The translations under genes were made by a program, and so were the position numbers. Positions 18,659 to 28,357 of a stretch of 64,000 nt of DNA are shown here, in pieces. Below the pieces are notes generated by a model, which saw only the letters and a list, made by a program, of their open reading frames with translations, was not told where the DNA came from and made no database searches. Each line of letters starts with the position of its first letter. The first letter of the stretch is position 1. Location: the NCBI RefSeq assembly GCF_014171575.1, contig NZ_CP050453.1, forward strand, positions 1,116,001 to 1,180,000. Reading direction: 5' to 3'. This DNA comes from Microbacterium sp. Se63.02b (lineage in GTDB: Bacteria; Actinomycetota; Actinomycetes; Actinomycetales; Microbacteriaceae).

Positions 18659-19770
18659 ATGGAGATCGAGCTCGGCCGAGGAAAGCGCGCGCGCGCGCGT
18701 ACACGTTCGATGACATCGCGGTGGTGCCCTCCCGGCGCACGCGCAACCCGGAGGACGTCTCGACGGCGTGGACGATCGACGCCTTCGGCTTCGAGATCCC
18801 CGTGCTGGGAGCACCGATGGACTCGGTCGTGAGCCCCCAGACGGCCATCATGCTCGGGCAGCTCGGCGGACTCGGCGTGCTCGACCTCGAAGGGCTGTGG
18901 ACGCGATACGAGAACCCCGAGCCCCTGCTCGCGGAGATCGCCGGGCTCGACGAGCAAGGCGACCGTGCGGATGCAGGAGCTGTACGCCGAGCCGATCAAG
19001 CCCGAGCTCATCACGCGTCGCCTCGCGGAGATCCGTGAGGCCGGTGTCACGGTGGCCGGCTCGCTCACCCCGCAGCGCACGCAGGAGTTCTACGACACGG
19101 TGGCCGCGGCCGGTGTCGACCTGTTCGTCATCCGCGGCACGACGGTATCGGCCGAGCACGTGTCCAGCGTCGCCGAACCCCTGAATCTCAAGAAGTTCAT
19201 CTACGACCTCGACGTCCCGGTGATCGTGGGCGGTGCCGCGACCTACACGGCCGCGCTGCACCTCATGCGCACGGGGGCAGCCGGCGTGCTCGTCGGCTTC
19301 GGCGGGGAGCGGCATCGACGACCCGCGCGACTCTCGGCATCCACGCGCCGATGGCGACCGCCGTCTCCGATGTCGCCGCCGCGCGCCGCGACTACCTCGA
19401 CGAGTCGGGCGGACGCTACGTGCACGTGATCGCCGACGGCGGTGTCGGCACGTCGGGCGATATCGTCAAGGCGCTCGCGATGGGCGCGGACGCCGTCATG
19501 CTCGGTGTCGCACTCGCCCGCGCGACCGACGCGCCGGGCCGAGGATTCCACTGGGGTCCGGAGGCGCATCACCCCAAGCTGCCCCGTGGCCGTCGGGTCG
19601 AGGTCGGCGGCATCGGCACGCTCGAGGAGATCCTCTACGGACCGGCGCCCGTCGCGGACGGCACGGCGAACCTCATCGGCGCGCTGCGCAAGTCGATGGC
19701 GACCACCGGTTACTCCGACCTCAAGGAGTTCCAGCGGGTCGAGGTCGTGCTCGCGCCCTACGAGGCCTGA
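18659..19770 (+). CDS. GuaB3 family IMP dehydrogenase-related protein (frameshifted)
   Basis: MEIELGRGKRAR...YTFDDIAVVPSRRTR followed by IPVLGAPMDSVVSP identifies the GuaB3 branch typical of actinobacteria. It lacks CBS domains and the later half includes [27 protein letters not shown]. Three frame changes interrupt it: the CGCGCGCG stretch near 18700, near 18960, and the GGGG near 19305 where one extra G gives GFGGGAASTTRATLGIHAP. Corrected length is about 370 aa. Whether GuaB3 proteins catalyse IMP oxidation is uncertain. It sits 16 nt before the SURF1 gene, probably in one operon. Confidence 0.85.
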
Positions 19771-19786
19771 GGCGCAGCGCTCGACC

Positions 19787-20585
19787 GTGACGACTCCTGC
19801 TCTGTTCCCCCGACCCTCCGCGAGGTCATGCTCCGGGGGCGGTGGATCGGCATGCTCCTGCTCTGCCTCCTCGTCGCCGGGGTCTTCGCCTGGCTCGGCC
19901 AGTGGCAGCTGGAGCGTGCGATCGAGACGGATCCGCCTGCCCCCGGCGCCACGGAGCAGGTGAAGCTGCTCGATGAGGTCGTCGCCCCGGCGAGTATCTC
20001 CCCGAGCCTCTGGTGGGCCAGCGCGTGGAGGCATCGGGAACCTGGATCCCCGGGGACTTCATCGTCGTGTCGAGTCGGTTCAACGACGGCGTGCAGGGCT
20101 ACTGGGTCACGGGTCAGCTGCGGGTGGCAGAGCGGACGTCCATCGCCGTCGCGATCGGCTGGGCGCCCGACCGGGAGACCGCGGATGCTGCCGTGGAGGA
20201 GCTCGAGGCCGGCGTCGACGGCACGGAGGTCCCCGTGGCGGGGCGCATCATCTCGGACGAGGGCCCCCAGGTGCCGCCGCAGTCGGATCCGTATCAGTTG
20301 GACCGGATGTCGTCGGCCGCGCTGCTGAGCCGCTGGCACGACATCGAGCAGCTCGACGTCTATCGGCCGTATCTCGCCTCGACCACCGCATCCGCCGGGC
20401 TTGTCGACATCTCCTCGCCCGCTCCGGAAGAGATGTCGCCGGTCAACTGGCTCAACGTCTTCTATGCGGTCGAGTGGGCCATCTTCGCGGGCTTCGCGTT
20501 CTACCTCTGGTACCGCCTCGCCAAGGATGCCTGGGAGCGTGAGGTCGAGGAGTTCGAAGACGCTGCGGCCGCGGAGACCCCTTGA
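19787..20585 (+). CDS. SURF1 family cytochrome c oxidase assembly protein (frameshifted)
   Basis: Start at the GTG at 19787; adding one C in the CCCCC near 19806 gives LFPPTLREVMLRGRWIGMLLLC, the usual SURF1 N-terminal helix. A second frame change near 20000 joins to QRVEASGTW and the conserved WAPDR region. A second membrane helix (VEWAIFAGFAFYLWYRL) lies near the C-terminus. Corrected length is about 266 aa. SURF1 helps insert heme a into cytochrome oxidase at the membrane. Confidence 0.85.
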
Positions 20586-20821
20586 TCGCACGCGCATCCG
20601 CGCGCGAAATGATGCGCACCTGCGCAAGGCTCCGCTTCGATAGCGACGTTCGTCAGGGGTCGTCCGAGCCATCCGGTGAGCGCTGGATGACGAATCGGGA
20701 AACTCCGTTGAGGATGTCCTGACCGCTCCGTATGCTCGCTCCATGTGAGCACGCTGGGAATTTCTCCTGTGTGCCGTGTCAGTCCTGAGAAGCGTCGAAC
20801 CCGATCGAGGAGACAGCACCG

Positions 20822-23800
20822 ATGATGTCCGCTCCAGACGGCGAGAACCGCATGGTTCCCGCCCCGCACCGTAGAAGTCGGGGGCGCATCGGCGCTCTCG
20901 CCGTGACCTGCGTGGCCGCGCTGAGCCTCGGCTCCCTCGCGGCTGTGCCCGCTGTCGCCGACACCGAGGGAACGGGGGTGGTGATCAACGAGGCGTACCT
21001 CTCCGGAGGCAGCGCGGGAGCGGCGTTCAAGAACAAGTTCGTCGAACTGTACAACCCGACGTCCGCGCCGGTCACCCTCGACGGCATGTCGCTGCAGTAC
21101 CGCTCGGCGACAGGGACGGCCGCCTTCAACGGCGTCGCGCCGCTCACGGGCGTCATCCCCGCCGGCGGCTATTACCTCGTGCAGGGCAACAGCAACGGTG
21201 CGAACGGCGCGGAACTCCCGACTCCCGACGCGGTCAGCTCTCTGACCCCGAGCGGCACCAACGGCACGCTCGCGCTCGTCGAGGGCACCGCCGCCGTGAC
21301 CCTCACCCCCGGCTCCGTCGTGGGCGTCGACGGCGTGGTCGACCTGCTCGGCTACGGCACCTCGAACACGTTCGAGACGAAGGCGGCGACGCCTCCGACC
21401 GGCAACACCGACGTGAAGTCGCTCAACCGTGCCGCAGGCGCGGACACCGACGACAACAGCGCGGACTTCACCCTCTCCGCAACGATCACCCCGCAGAACT
21501 CCGGCGGCACCGACCCCGGTACGGACCCCGGCACCGACCCGGGCGCAGAGCCGACGAAGGCGACGATCGCCGAGGTCCAGGGGACGACGGGTGTCTCGCC
21601 CCTCAGCGGCAAGACGGTCCAGGTCGAGGGCGTCGTGACGGCCGACTACCGCACCGGCGGCTACAAGGGCATCGTCATCCAGACGCAGGGCTCCGGCGGC
21701 GACACCGACGCGACTCCCGGTGCCTCCGACGGCGTCTTCGTGTTCCTGAACGCGCTGAGCCCCGCCCTCGCGATCGGCGACCTCGTGTCGGTGAAGGGTT
21801 CGGTGAGCGAGTACTTCGGTCAGACGCAGATCAACCCGGCCGCAGCGGCCGACATCTCCGTGGTGACCGCCGGCGTCGGCGTCCCCGCCGTCACCCCGCT
21901 GCCGGACTCGGTGCGCGGTGCCGACCGTGAGCAGTACGAGAACATGTACGTGGCGCCGGAGGGGACATACCGCCTCGCCTCCAGCCACCAGCTGTACAAC
22001 TTCGGCACGCTCTGGCTGAACGCCGGCGACGACCTCGCCGTGAAGAGCACCGAGACCACGCGCCCCGGCGACGAGGCTGCCGCGATCGCCGCAGCGAACC
22101 GCGCCAACCGGATCCTGCTCGACGACGGCTGGTCGATCCAGGTGTCCAACAGCGGTCACCCTGGCGAGCAGCCGTACTTCACGAAGGACACGGTGGTCCG
22201 CAACGGCGACACGGTCGACTTCGGCGACAACGGCTACGTGCTGCAGTGGGGCTTCGACGACTGGCGCCTCCAGCCCGTCGTGCCGATCGACGACTCCTCG
22301 TCGGCCGACCTCAAGGTCGGCTTCGAGGCGACGAACCCTCGCACCGCATCGGCGCCAGAGGTGGGCGGCGACGTCCAGGTCGCGTCGTTCAACGTGTACA
22401 ACTACTTCACAACGCTGAAGAGTGAGAACTCCGACGCCCGCGGCGCGGCCAACGCTGCGCAGTTCGCGATCCAGAAGTCGAAGATCGTCGCGGCCATCAA
22501 CGGCCTGGACGCCGAGATCGTCTCGCTCATGGAGATCGAGAACTCGGTCAAGCTGGGCAAGCCGATCGACACGGCGCTCAAGGATCTGGTCGCCGGTCTC
22601 AACGCCGATGCGGGCAGCGACGTGTGGGACTACGTGCCCACCCCCGCTGCGCTGAACGACGCCACGACGACCGACTACATCACCAACGCGATCATCTACA
22701 AGAAGGATGCGGTCAAGACGGTGGGCGACAGCACCACCGTCACCGATGAGACCGTGTGGGGCAACGCCCGCGAACCTATCGCGCAGGCGTTCGACATCGA
22801 CGGGCGCGTGGTCACGGTCGTGGCGAACCACCTCAAGTCGAAGTCGCCGCCCGAGGGTGCCGGCGCGGAGCCGGCCGACGGTCAGGGCTTCTTCAACGCC
22901 GACCGCGTGAAGCAGGCGAACGCGATCCTCGCCTTCACCGACGAGCTCGCGGAGTCGAGCGGCAGCAGCGACATGCTCCTGATCGGGGACTTCAACGCCT
23001 ACGGCAAGGAAGATCCGATCGACGTGTTCACCTCGCAGGGGTGGAGCGACCTGGTCGCCGACAAGACCGACGGGCAGTACACCTACACGTTCGACGGCGA
23101 GCTCGGCTCGCTCGACCACGTGATCGCCTCCCCGTCGCTCGTCTCGTCGATCACGGGCGCGGGTGTGTGGGGTATCAACTCGCCCGAGTGGAGCGACCGC
23201 GGCTACGCGTTCGGCGCCACAGAGGAGGGCACCCCGTACCGGTCCAGCGACCACGACCCGATCATCGTCGGAGTCTCCTCGGAGATCCCGCCGGTGAACA
23301 TCGACGTCGTCACGGTGAACGACTTCCACGGGCGGATCGAGGCCGACGGTGCAGCCGCGGGCGCGGCCGTCCTCGCCGGTGCGGTCAAGCAGTTCCGTGA
23401 GGAGAACCCGAACACGATCTTCGCCGGAGCCGGCGACCTGATCGGCGCCTCGACGTTCACCTCGTTCATCAACGACGACAACCCGACGATCGACGCCCTC
23501 AACGCGGCCGGTCTCGATGTCAGCGCTGCGGGCAACCACGAGTTCGACCAGGGCTGGGAAGACCTGCGCGACCGCGTACAGGAGCGCGCGGACTGGGAGT
23601 ACATCTCGTCGAACGTGTTCGTCACCGAGACCGGCGAACCGGCTCTCGCACCGGCCTGGGTCAAGGAGCTCGACGGGGTGAAGGTCGGCTTCGTCGGCGC
23701 TGTCACCGAGGATCTCGACTCGCTCGTCTCGCCCGAGGGCATCAAGGATCTCGAGGTCCGCAGCATCGTCGACTCCGTGAACGCGGTGGCCGACGACCTG

Positions 23801-25456
23801 CGCGACGGAGACGAGTCCAACGGTGAAGCCGATGTCGTCATCCTGCTCGTGCACGAAGGCGCGTCGAGCGTCGAACTGTCGAGCATCACGCCCGACTCGC
23901 CCCTCGGCGAGATCGTCTACGGGGTCGATGAGGATGTGGACGCGATCGTGTCCGCCCACACTCACCTCGCGTACAACCACGTGATCGACGGCCGCCCGGT
24001 CGTCTCCGCGGGGCAGTACGGCGAGAACCTCGGGCTCATGAACATCAAGGTCGACCCTGAGACGAAGGACTTGATCTCGATCACCAACGAGATCAAGCCC
24101 CTCACCGCGGCAGGCAAGCCGCTGTACCCGGCCGTGCCCGAGGTGCAGGCGATCGTCGACCAGGCCAAGGCCGAAGCCGATGTGCTGGGCGCGATCAAGG
24201 TCGGCGACATCACCGCCGACTTCAACCGGGCGCGCCAGAGCGACGGCAAGACCGAGAACCGTGGAGGAGAGTCCACCGTCGGCAACTTCGTCGCCGACGT
24301 GCAGCAGTGGTCGACGGGTGCCGACCTGGCGCTCATGAACCCCGGCGGCATCCGCGCGAATCTCGCCTACGCGTCGACCGGCGCGAACGATCCGAACGGC
24401 AACGTCACCTACCGCGAGGCGGCGACGGTCCAGCCGTTCGCCAACACGCTGGTGACGCTCACGCTCACGGGTACGCAGCTCAAGGGCGTGCTCGAAGAGC
24501 AGTGGCAGCCAGCTGGTTCGGCCCGTCCGTTCCTGAAGCTCGGCGTCTCGAAGGGGCTCGTGTACACGTACGACCCCGCGGCGGCACAGGGTTCGCGCAT
24601 CACCTCGATCACCCTGAACGGGGTGCCCGTCGATCCGGACGCGGACTACACGGTCGCGGCCAACTCGTTCCTCGCAGCGGGTGGAGACAACTTCTTCACC
24701 TTCAAGGAGGGGGCGGGCAAGCGCGACACCGGCAAGATCGATCTGCAGTCCATGGTCGACTGGTTCGACGCCAACAAGACCGCGAGCCCCGACTACGCCC
24801 AGCGCGCCGTCGGTGTGACGGTCAGCCCGGCGGATGCCGACGGCTACAGCGCCGGCGACCAGGTGACCGTGTCCCTCTCCTCGTTGGCGTTCAGCGCGGG
24901 GGAGCCTGCTCCAGGCGAGGTGTCGCTCTCGCTGGGCGACACGCTGCTCGCGACGGGCGCGGTCGATCCGACCGTCGTCGACACCACGGATGAGGTGGGC
25001 CGTGCCTCGCTCACCTTCACGGTTCCGTCCGGCGTCTTCGGGGAGCAGGTCCTGACGGTCGCGGTCGCCGGCACCGGGACCACGGTGCAGGTGCCGTTCA
25101 CGATCGCCGGTGAAGCCGAGTTCGCGGGGAGCATCGACCTCGGGTCGTCCAAGGTGGCCGCGGGCAAGAAGCTCCAGGTCACCGGTGAGGGCTACGTGCC
25201 CGGCGAGACCGTGACGATCGAGCTCCGCCCGAAGAAGGGCGCTGCCGCGCAGGTGGGCACGGTCCAGGTGAAGGCGGACGGCACGTTCAGCACGCAGGTC
25301 ACGGTGCCGAAGAATGCGCAGCCGGGGAAGTACACGGTCGCCGCGGCGCAGGCCGACGGGGATGCGGCGACCGCGACGGTCACCGTGAACCGGGCCGGCG
25401 GCATCGTCGGGGTGATCATCGACCGGCTGTGGGACCTCATCAGCGGCTGGTTCTGA
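20822..25456 (+). CDS. Secreted ExeM/NucH-type endonuclease fused to 5'-nucleotidase
   Basis: 1544 aa, unbroken. A signal peptide (about 1-45, ending AVPAVA) is followed by a lamin-tail domain (VVINEAYLSGGSAG, about 48-160), a GTDPG-repeat linker (about 228-240), an OB-fold-like region, and an endonuclease/exonuclease/phosphatase domain (VASFNVYNYF, EIENS, VVANHLKSK, GDFNAYGKEDP, SSDHDPI; about 520-815). A UshA/5'-nucleotidase metallophosphatase follows (VVTVNDFHGRIEADG, GDLIGAS, AAGNHEFD, AHTH, NPGGIR; about 825-1330). The end is Ig-like repeats including GYVPGETVTIELRP. It should degrade extracellular DNA and dephosphorylate the nucleotides. There is no sortase motif, so it is probably released or held non-covalently. 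The two adjacent ATGs at 20822 and 20825 are equivalent starts. Confidence 0.93.
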   Translation: MMSAPDGENRMVPAPHRRSRGRIGALAVTCVAALSLGSLAAVPAVADTEGTGVVINEAYLSGGSAGAAFKNKFVELYNPTSAPVTLDGMSLQYRSATGTAAFNGVAPLTGVIPAGGYYLVQGNSNGANGAELPTPDAVSSLTPSGTNGTLALVEGTAAVTLTPGSVVGVDGVVDLLGYGTSNTFETKAATPPTGNTDVKSLNRAAGADTDDNSADFTLSATITPQNSGGTDPGTDPGTDPGAEPTKATIAEVQGTTGVSPLSGKTVQVEGVVTADYRTGGYKGIVIQTQGSGGDTDATPGASDGVFVFLNALSPALAIGDLVSVKGSVSEYFGQTQINPAAAADISVVTAGVGVPAVTPLPDSVRGADREQYENMYVAPEGTYRLASSHQLYNFGTLWLNAGDDLAVKSTETTRPGDEAAAIAAANRANRILLDDGWSIQVSNSGHPGEQPYFTKDTVVRNGDTVDFGDNGYVLQWGFDDWRLQPVVPIDDSSSADLKVGFEATNPRTASAPEVGGDVQVASFNVYNYFTTLKSENSDARGAANAAQFAIQKSKIVAAINGLDAEIVSLMEIENSVKLGKPIDTALKDLVAGLNADAGSDVWDYVPTPAALNDATTTDYITNAIIYKKDAVKTVGDSTTVTDETVWGNAREPIAQAFDIDGRVVTVVANHLKSKSPPEGAGAEPADGQGFFNADRVKQANAILAFTDELAESSGSSDMLLIGDFNAYGKEDPIDVFTSQGWSDLVADKTDGQYTYTFDGELGSLDHVIASPSLVSSITGAGVWGINSPEWSDRGYAFGATEEGTPYRSSDHDPIIVGVSSEIPPVNIDVVTVNDFHGRIEADGAAAGAAVLAGAVKQFREENPNTIFAGAGDLIGASTFTSFINDDNPTIDALNAAGLDVSAAGNHEFDQGWEDLRDRVQERADWEYISSNVFVTETGEPALAPAWVKELDGVKVGFVGAVTEDLDSLVSPEGIKDLEVRSIVDSVNAVADDLRDGDESNGEADVVILLVHEGASSVELSSITPDSPLGEIVYGVDEDVDAIVSAHTHLAYNHVIDGRPVVSAGQYGENLGLMNIKVDPETKDLISITNEIKPLTAAGKPLYPAVPEVQAIVDQAKAEADVLGAIKVGDITADFNRARQSDGKTENRGGESTVGNFVADVQQWSTGADLALMNPGGIRANLAYASTGANDPNGNVTYREAATVQPFANTLVTLTLTGTQLKGVLEEQWQPAGSARPFLKLGVSKGLVYTYDPAAAQGSRITSITLNGVPVDPDADYTVAANSFLAAGGDNFFTFKEGAGKRDTGKIDLQSMVDWFDANKTASPDYAQRAVGVTVSPADADGYSAGDQVTVSLSSLAFSAGEPAPGEVSLSLGDTLLATGAVDPTVVDTTDEVGRASLTFTVPSGVFGEQVLTVAVAGTGTTVQVPFTIAGEAEFAGSIDLGSSKVAAGKKLQVTGEGYVPGETVTIELRPKKGAAAQVGTVQVKADGTFSTQVTVPKNAQPGKYTVAAAQADGDAATATVTVNRAGGIVGVIIDRLWDLISGWF
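21506..21541 (+). repeat. Three 12-bp tandem repeats encoding a GTDP linker
   Basis: Three copies of GGCACCGACCCC-like units encode GTDPGTDPGTDPG between the lamin-tail and nuclease parts of the large secreted protein. Copy number is likely to vary between strains. Confidence 0.8.
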
Positions 25457-25475
25457 TCCGATGATCGGATGACAC

Positions 25476-25513
25476 GACGGAGGCCGTCGGGAGAGATCCC
25501 GGCGGCCTCCGTC
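25476..25513. terminator. Bidirectional hairpin terminator
   Basis: GACGGAGGCCG...CGGCCTCCGTC with a further inner CGGGA/TCCCG pairing lies between the convergent nuclease and VOC genes. Confidence 0.8.
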
Positions 25514-25527
25514 GTCTCCGCTCCGTC

Positions 25528-26151
25528 TCAGGCGGCCACCGCGACCGGAGCCCACACGAAGCCGTCGGGGTCGACGGCCGCGCCGAGCACGCCGTTGATC
25601 GTGATCCGATGCGAACCGGATCCTTCCGCCGGGACGCCGGCGTCCTTCGCGAGTGACGCGTGGCGATACAGCCCGAGACCGATCGGGCTCGTCCCCGTGT
25701 CGAACTGCACGTAGCTGCGCCCGAAGCTCTTGCCCACCGGGATGCCGCGCTCCATGTAGAACGACTTCGACGCGACCACGTCGTCGGCGCCGAGCAGAAG
25801 GACGATCTCGTCGACATCGCGCGTCGGGGGCGCGCTGTCCTTCTTGGCAGACGTCGCCACCTTCCAGATCGAGCCGTCCGGAGCCTGGATCGTGCCGCCG
25901 ACGCCCCACAGGGACTTCGCCACGGGCTTGATCACGCGCGCTCCGGCGGCGGCGGCCGCGTCGACGAGGGCGCGCACGTTCGCGGGTTGGGAGACGACGA
26001 GTGACAGGGTGTATCCGCGGAAGCCGGAGGCGTCGGTATCCGCGGTGCGGAAGCGCAGGCGATCGCCGAGGTCGAAGGCCTGTGCGTAGAAGGAGCGGGC
26101 GGCGTCCACATCGGAGACGTCGAGGGTGAGAGAGGTGATCGTGGTGTTCAT
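25528..26151 (-). CDS. VOC (glyoxalase/bleomycin-resistance) family protein, two-module
   Basis: 207 aa, starting MNTTITSLTLDVSDVDAARSFY at the ATG at 26151. Two VOC half-modules are seen: residues about 5-110 and about 120-207 (DEIVLLLGADDVVASKSFYMERG, HRITINGVLGAAVDPDGFVW). Family members are metal-dependent lyases, dioxygenases or drug binders; metal residues are not clearly preserved in both halves, so the role is open. It is divergent from the DUF3817 gene. Confidence 0.8.
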   Translation of the reverse strand: MNTTITSLTLDVSDVDAARSFYAQAFDLGDRLRFRTADTDASGFRGYTLSLVVSQPANVRALVDAAAAAGARVIKPVAKSLWGVGGTIQAPDGSIWKVATSAKKDSAPPTRDVDEIVLLLGADDVVASKSFYMERGIPVGKSFGRSYVQFDTGTSPIGLGLYRHASLAKDAGVPAEGSGSHRITINGVLGAAVDPDGFVWAPVAVAA

Positions 26152-26241
26152 GTCGACGACGCTACGGAGGTCGGCGAGAGGGTGCTTCTCGATTCCTGAC
26201 CGATGCATCTGCGGGCGGATTCGACGCGATTTCCCGGCGGC

Positions 26242-26253
26242 TAGACTGGAGGC
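26242..26253 (+). promoter_or_regulatory. TAGACT-N6-ATG promoter of DUF3817-guaA
   Basis: TAGACT at 26242-26247, then exactly 6 nt (GGAGGC), then ATG. Spacing fits a -10 box with transcription beginning at or near the A of ATG. GGAGG is only 1 nt from the ATG, too close to act as a normal ribosome site. Confidence 0.55.
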
Positions 26254-26766
26254 ATGCCCGAACCGAAAGTCGCCAGCTTTCCGGCGATCCGCGGTGCGCT
26301 GAAGTTCTACCAGATCGCGTCGATCATCACAGGAGTCATGCTGCTCCTGCTGCTGACCGAGATGGTGCTGAAGTACACGCCGATCCACCTCGAGCTCTTC
26401 CTGGGGGGCTCAGGCGGTCCGCTCTGGTTCGCCGGCGTCATCGCCGGACCCGATTGCCAATGGTGGTCGTTGTTCGCGCCGATGACCAACTCCTGCGAGA
26501 TGACCTCGCTCGGTGACGGGTTCAACCTGTCGCTGTTCATCCTCGTCGCGCACGGCTGGTTCTATGTCGTCTACCTCTTCGCGTGCTTCCGCATGTGGAG
26601 CCTGATGCGCTGGCCCTTCCCGCGCTTCATCCTGCTCGCACTCGGCGGTGTCGTCCCGCTGCTGTCGTTCTTCATGGAGGCCATCGTCGCCCGTGAAGTG
26701 AAGACCTATCTCGCCACCAGAGAGGCCGAAGAGGCCTCCGCCCCCGCCCCGGAAGGTGTCCGTTGA
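26254..26766 (+). CDS. DUF3817 membrane protein
   Basis: 170 aa with about three membrane helices ([59 protein letters not shown]). A periplasmic loop contains two Cys (DCQWW..NSCEM). The family is often found beside guaA in actinobacteria. The function is unknown. It overlaps guaA by 4 nt, so the two are co-translated. Confidence 0.85.
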   Translation: MPEPKVASFPAIRGALKFYQIASIITGVMLLLLLTEMVLKYTPIHLELFLGGSGGPLWFAGVIAGPDCQWWSLFAPMTNSCEMTSLGDGFNLSLFILVAHGWFYVVYLFACFRMWSLMRWPFPRFILLALGGVVPLLSFFMEAIVAREVKTYLATREAEEASAPAPEGVR

Positions 26767-28349
26767 CCGAACAGTCCGAGACCCAGCAGCGCCCGGCGCT
26801 CGTCGTCGACTTCGGCGCGCAGTACGCGCAGCTGATCGCCCGTCGAGTCCGTGAAGCGGGCGTGTACAGCGAGATCGTGCCGCACACGGCCACGGCCGCG
26901 GAGATCGCCGCGAAGAACCCGGTCGCGATCATCCTCTCCGGCGGACCGTCGTCCGTGTACGAAGAGGGCGCCCCGAAGCTCGACCCGGCGGTCTTCGACC
27001 TCGGCGTCCCCACGCTCGGCATCTGCTACGGCTTCCAGTACATGGCGCAGACCCTCGGCGGCGAGGTCGCCCATACGGGTCTTCGCGAGTACGGCGCGAC
27101 GGACGCGGTGATCTCCGGCGACGGCGGCACACTGCTGAGCGGCCAGCCGACCGAGCAGAACGTGTGGATGAGTCACGGCGATCAGGTCGCCACGGCGCCG
27201 GAGGGCTTCGAAGTCCTCGCGACGACCGAGGCCACCAAGGTCGCCGCCTTCGCGAACGAGGAGCGCGGTTTCTACGGCGTGCAGTGGCACCCCGAGGTCA
27301 AGCACTCCGACCACGGTCAGCGCGTGCTCGAGAACTTCCTGCACAAGGGTGCAGGTCTCGCGTCCGATTGGAACAGCGGCAACGTGATCGCCGAGCAGAT
27401 CGAGCGCATCCGTGAGCAGGTGGGCGACGCCCGCGTCATCTCCGCACTCTCCGGCGGGGTCGACTCCGCGGTCTCCACCGCTCTCGTGCACAAGGCGATC
27501 GGCGACCAGCTCACCGCGGTCTTCGTCGACCACGGCCTGCTCCGCAAGGGCGAGCGGGAGCAGGTCGAGAAGGACTACGTCGAATCCACCGGAGTGCGCC
27601 TGATCACGGTCGACGCGGCCGACACGTTCCTCGGTCACCTGCAGGGTGTCACCGACCCCGAGGAGAAGCGCAAGATCATCGGACGCGAGTTCATCCGCGC
27701 GTTCGAGAAGGTGCAGCTCGACCTCGTCGCCGAGGCCAAGGCGTCGGGTGGTGCTCCCGTGAAGTTCCTCGTGCAGGGCACGCTCTATCCCGACGTCGTC
27801 GAGTCCGGTGGCGGTGCGGGCACTGCGAACATCAAGTCGCACCACAACGTGGGCGGCCTTCCCGACGACCTCGACTTCGAGCTGATCGAGCCGCTGCGCG
27901 CGCTGTTCAAGGACGAGGTCCGTGCGATCGGCCGCGAGCTCGGCATCCCCGAGGCGATCGTGGGGCGTCAGCCGTTTCCGGGGCCCGGTCTCGGCATCCG
28001 GATCATCGGTGAGGTCACCGCTGACCGTCTCGAGATTCTGCGTGAGGCCGACGCCATCGCGCGCGAGGAGCTGACGAAGGCGGGTCTCGACCAGGAGATC
28101 TGGCAGTGCCCCGTCGTGCTGCTGGCCGACGTGCGCTCGGTGGGCGTGCAGGGCGACGGTCGCACCTACGGCCACCCGATCGTGCTGCGCCCGGTGTCGA
28201 GTGAAGACGCCATGACCGCCGACTGGACCCGCCTGCCGTACGACGTGCTGTCGAAGATCTCGAACCGCATCACGAACGGCGTACGCGACGTCAACCGCGT
28301 CGTGCTCGACGTCACGTCGAAGCCGCCGGGAACGATCGAGTGGGAGTAG
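26763..28349 (+). CDS. guaA: GMP synthase (glutamine-hydrolysing)
   Basis: 528 aa, intact. The N-terminal class I glutamine amidotransferase has the nucleophile Cys88 in [10 protein letters not shown] and QWHPEV. The ATP-pyrophosphatase has the PP-loop [10 protein letters not shown] near residue 228. The C-terminal dimerisation domain contains [14 protein letters not shown] and ends with the canonical KPPGTIEWE. It converts XMP to GMP, the step after GuaB. The TTG at 26763 ([15 protein letters not shown]) overlaps the DUF3817 stop; read as the start Met. Confidence 0.97.
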   Translation: MTEQSETQQRPALVVDFGAQYAQLIARRVREAGVYSEIVPHTATAAEIAAKNPVAIILSGGPSSVYEEGAPKLDPAVFDLGVPTLGICYGFQYMAQTLGGEVAHTGLREYGATDAVISGDGGTLLSGQPTEQNVWMSHGDQVATAPEGFEVLATTEATKVAAFANEERGFYGVQWHPEVKHSDHGQRVLENFLHKGAGLASDWNSGNVIAEQIERIREQVGDARVISALSGGVDSAVSTALVHKAIGDQLTAVFVDHGLLRKGEREQVEKDYVESTGVRLITVDAADTFLGHLQGVTDPEEKRKIIGREFIRAFEKVQLDLVAEAKASGGAPVKFLVQGTLYPDVVESGGGAGTANIKSHHNVGGLPDDLDFELIEPLRALFKDEVRAIGRELGIPEAIVGRQPFPGPGLGIRIIGEVTADRLEILREADAIAREELTKAGLDQEIWQCPVVLLADVRSVGVQGDGRTYGHPIVLRPVSSEDAMTADWTRLPYDVLSKISNRITNGVRDVNRVVLDVTSKPPGTIEWE

Positions 28350-28357
28350 GGGGCGCG

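Noticed and set aside
20586..20821. PHO box upstream of the secreted nuclease/nucleotidase
   Set aside because: Expected from function, but no convincing pair of direct repeats is visible in this interval.
20501..25909. 1802-codon minus-strand open frame opposite the secreted nuclease gene
   Set aside because: It is antisense to a clear signal-peptide, LTD, nuclease and nucleotidase gene. Its translation is Arg/Asp/Val-rich low-complexity sequence typical of shadow frames in high-GC DNA.
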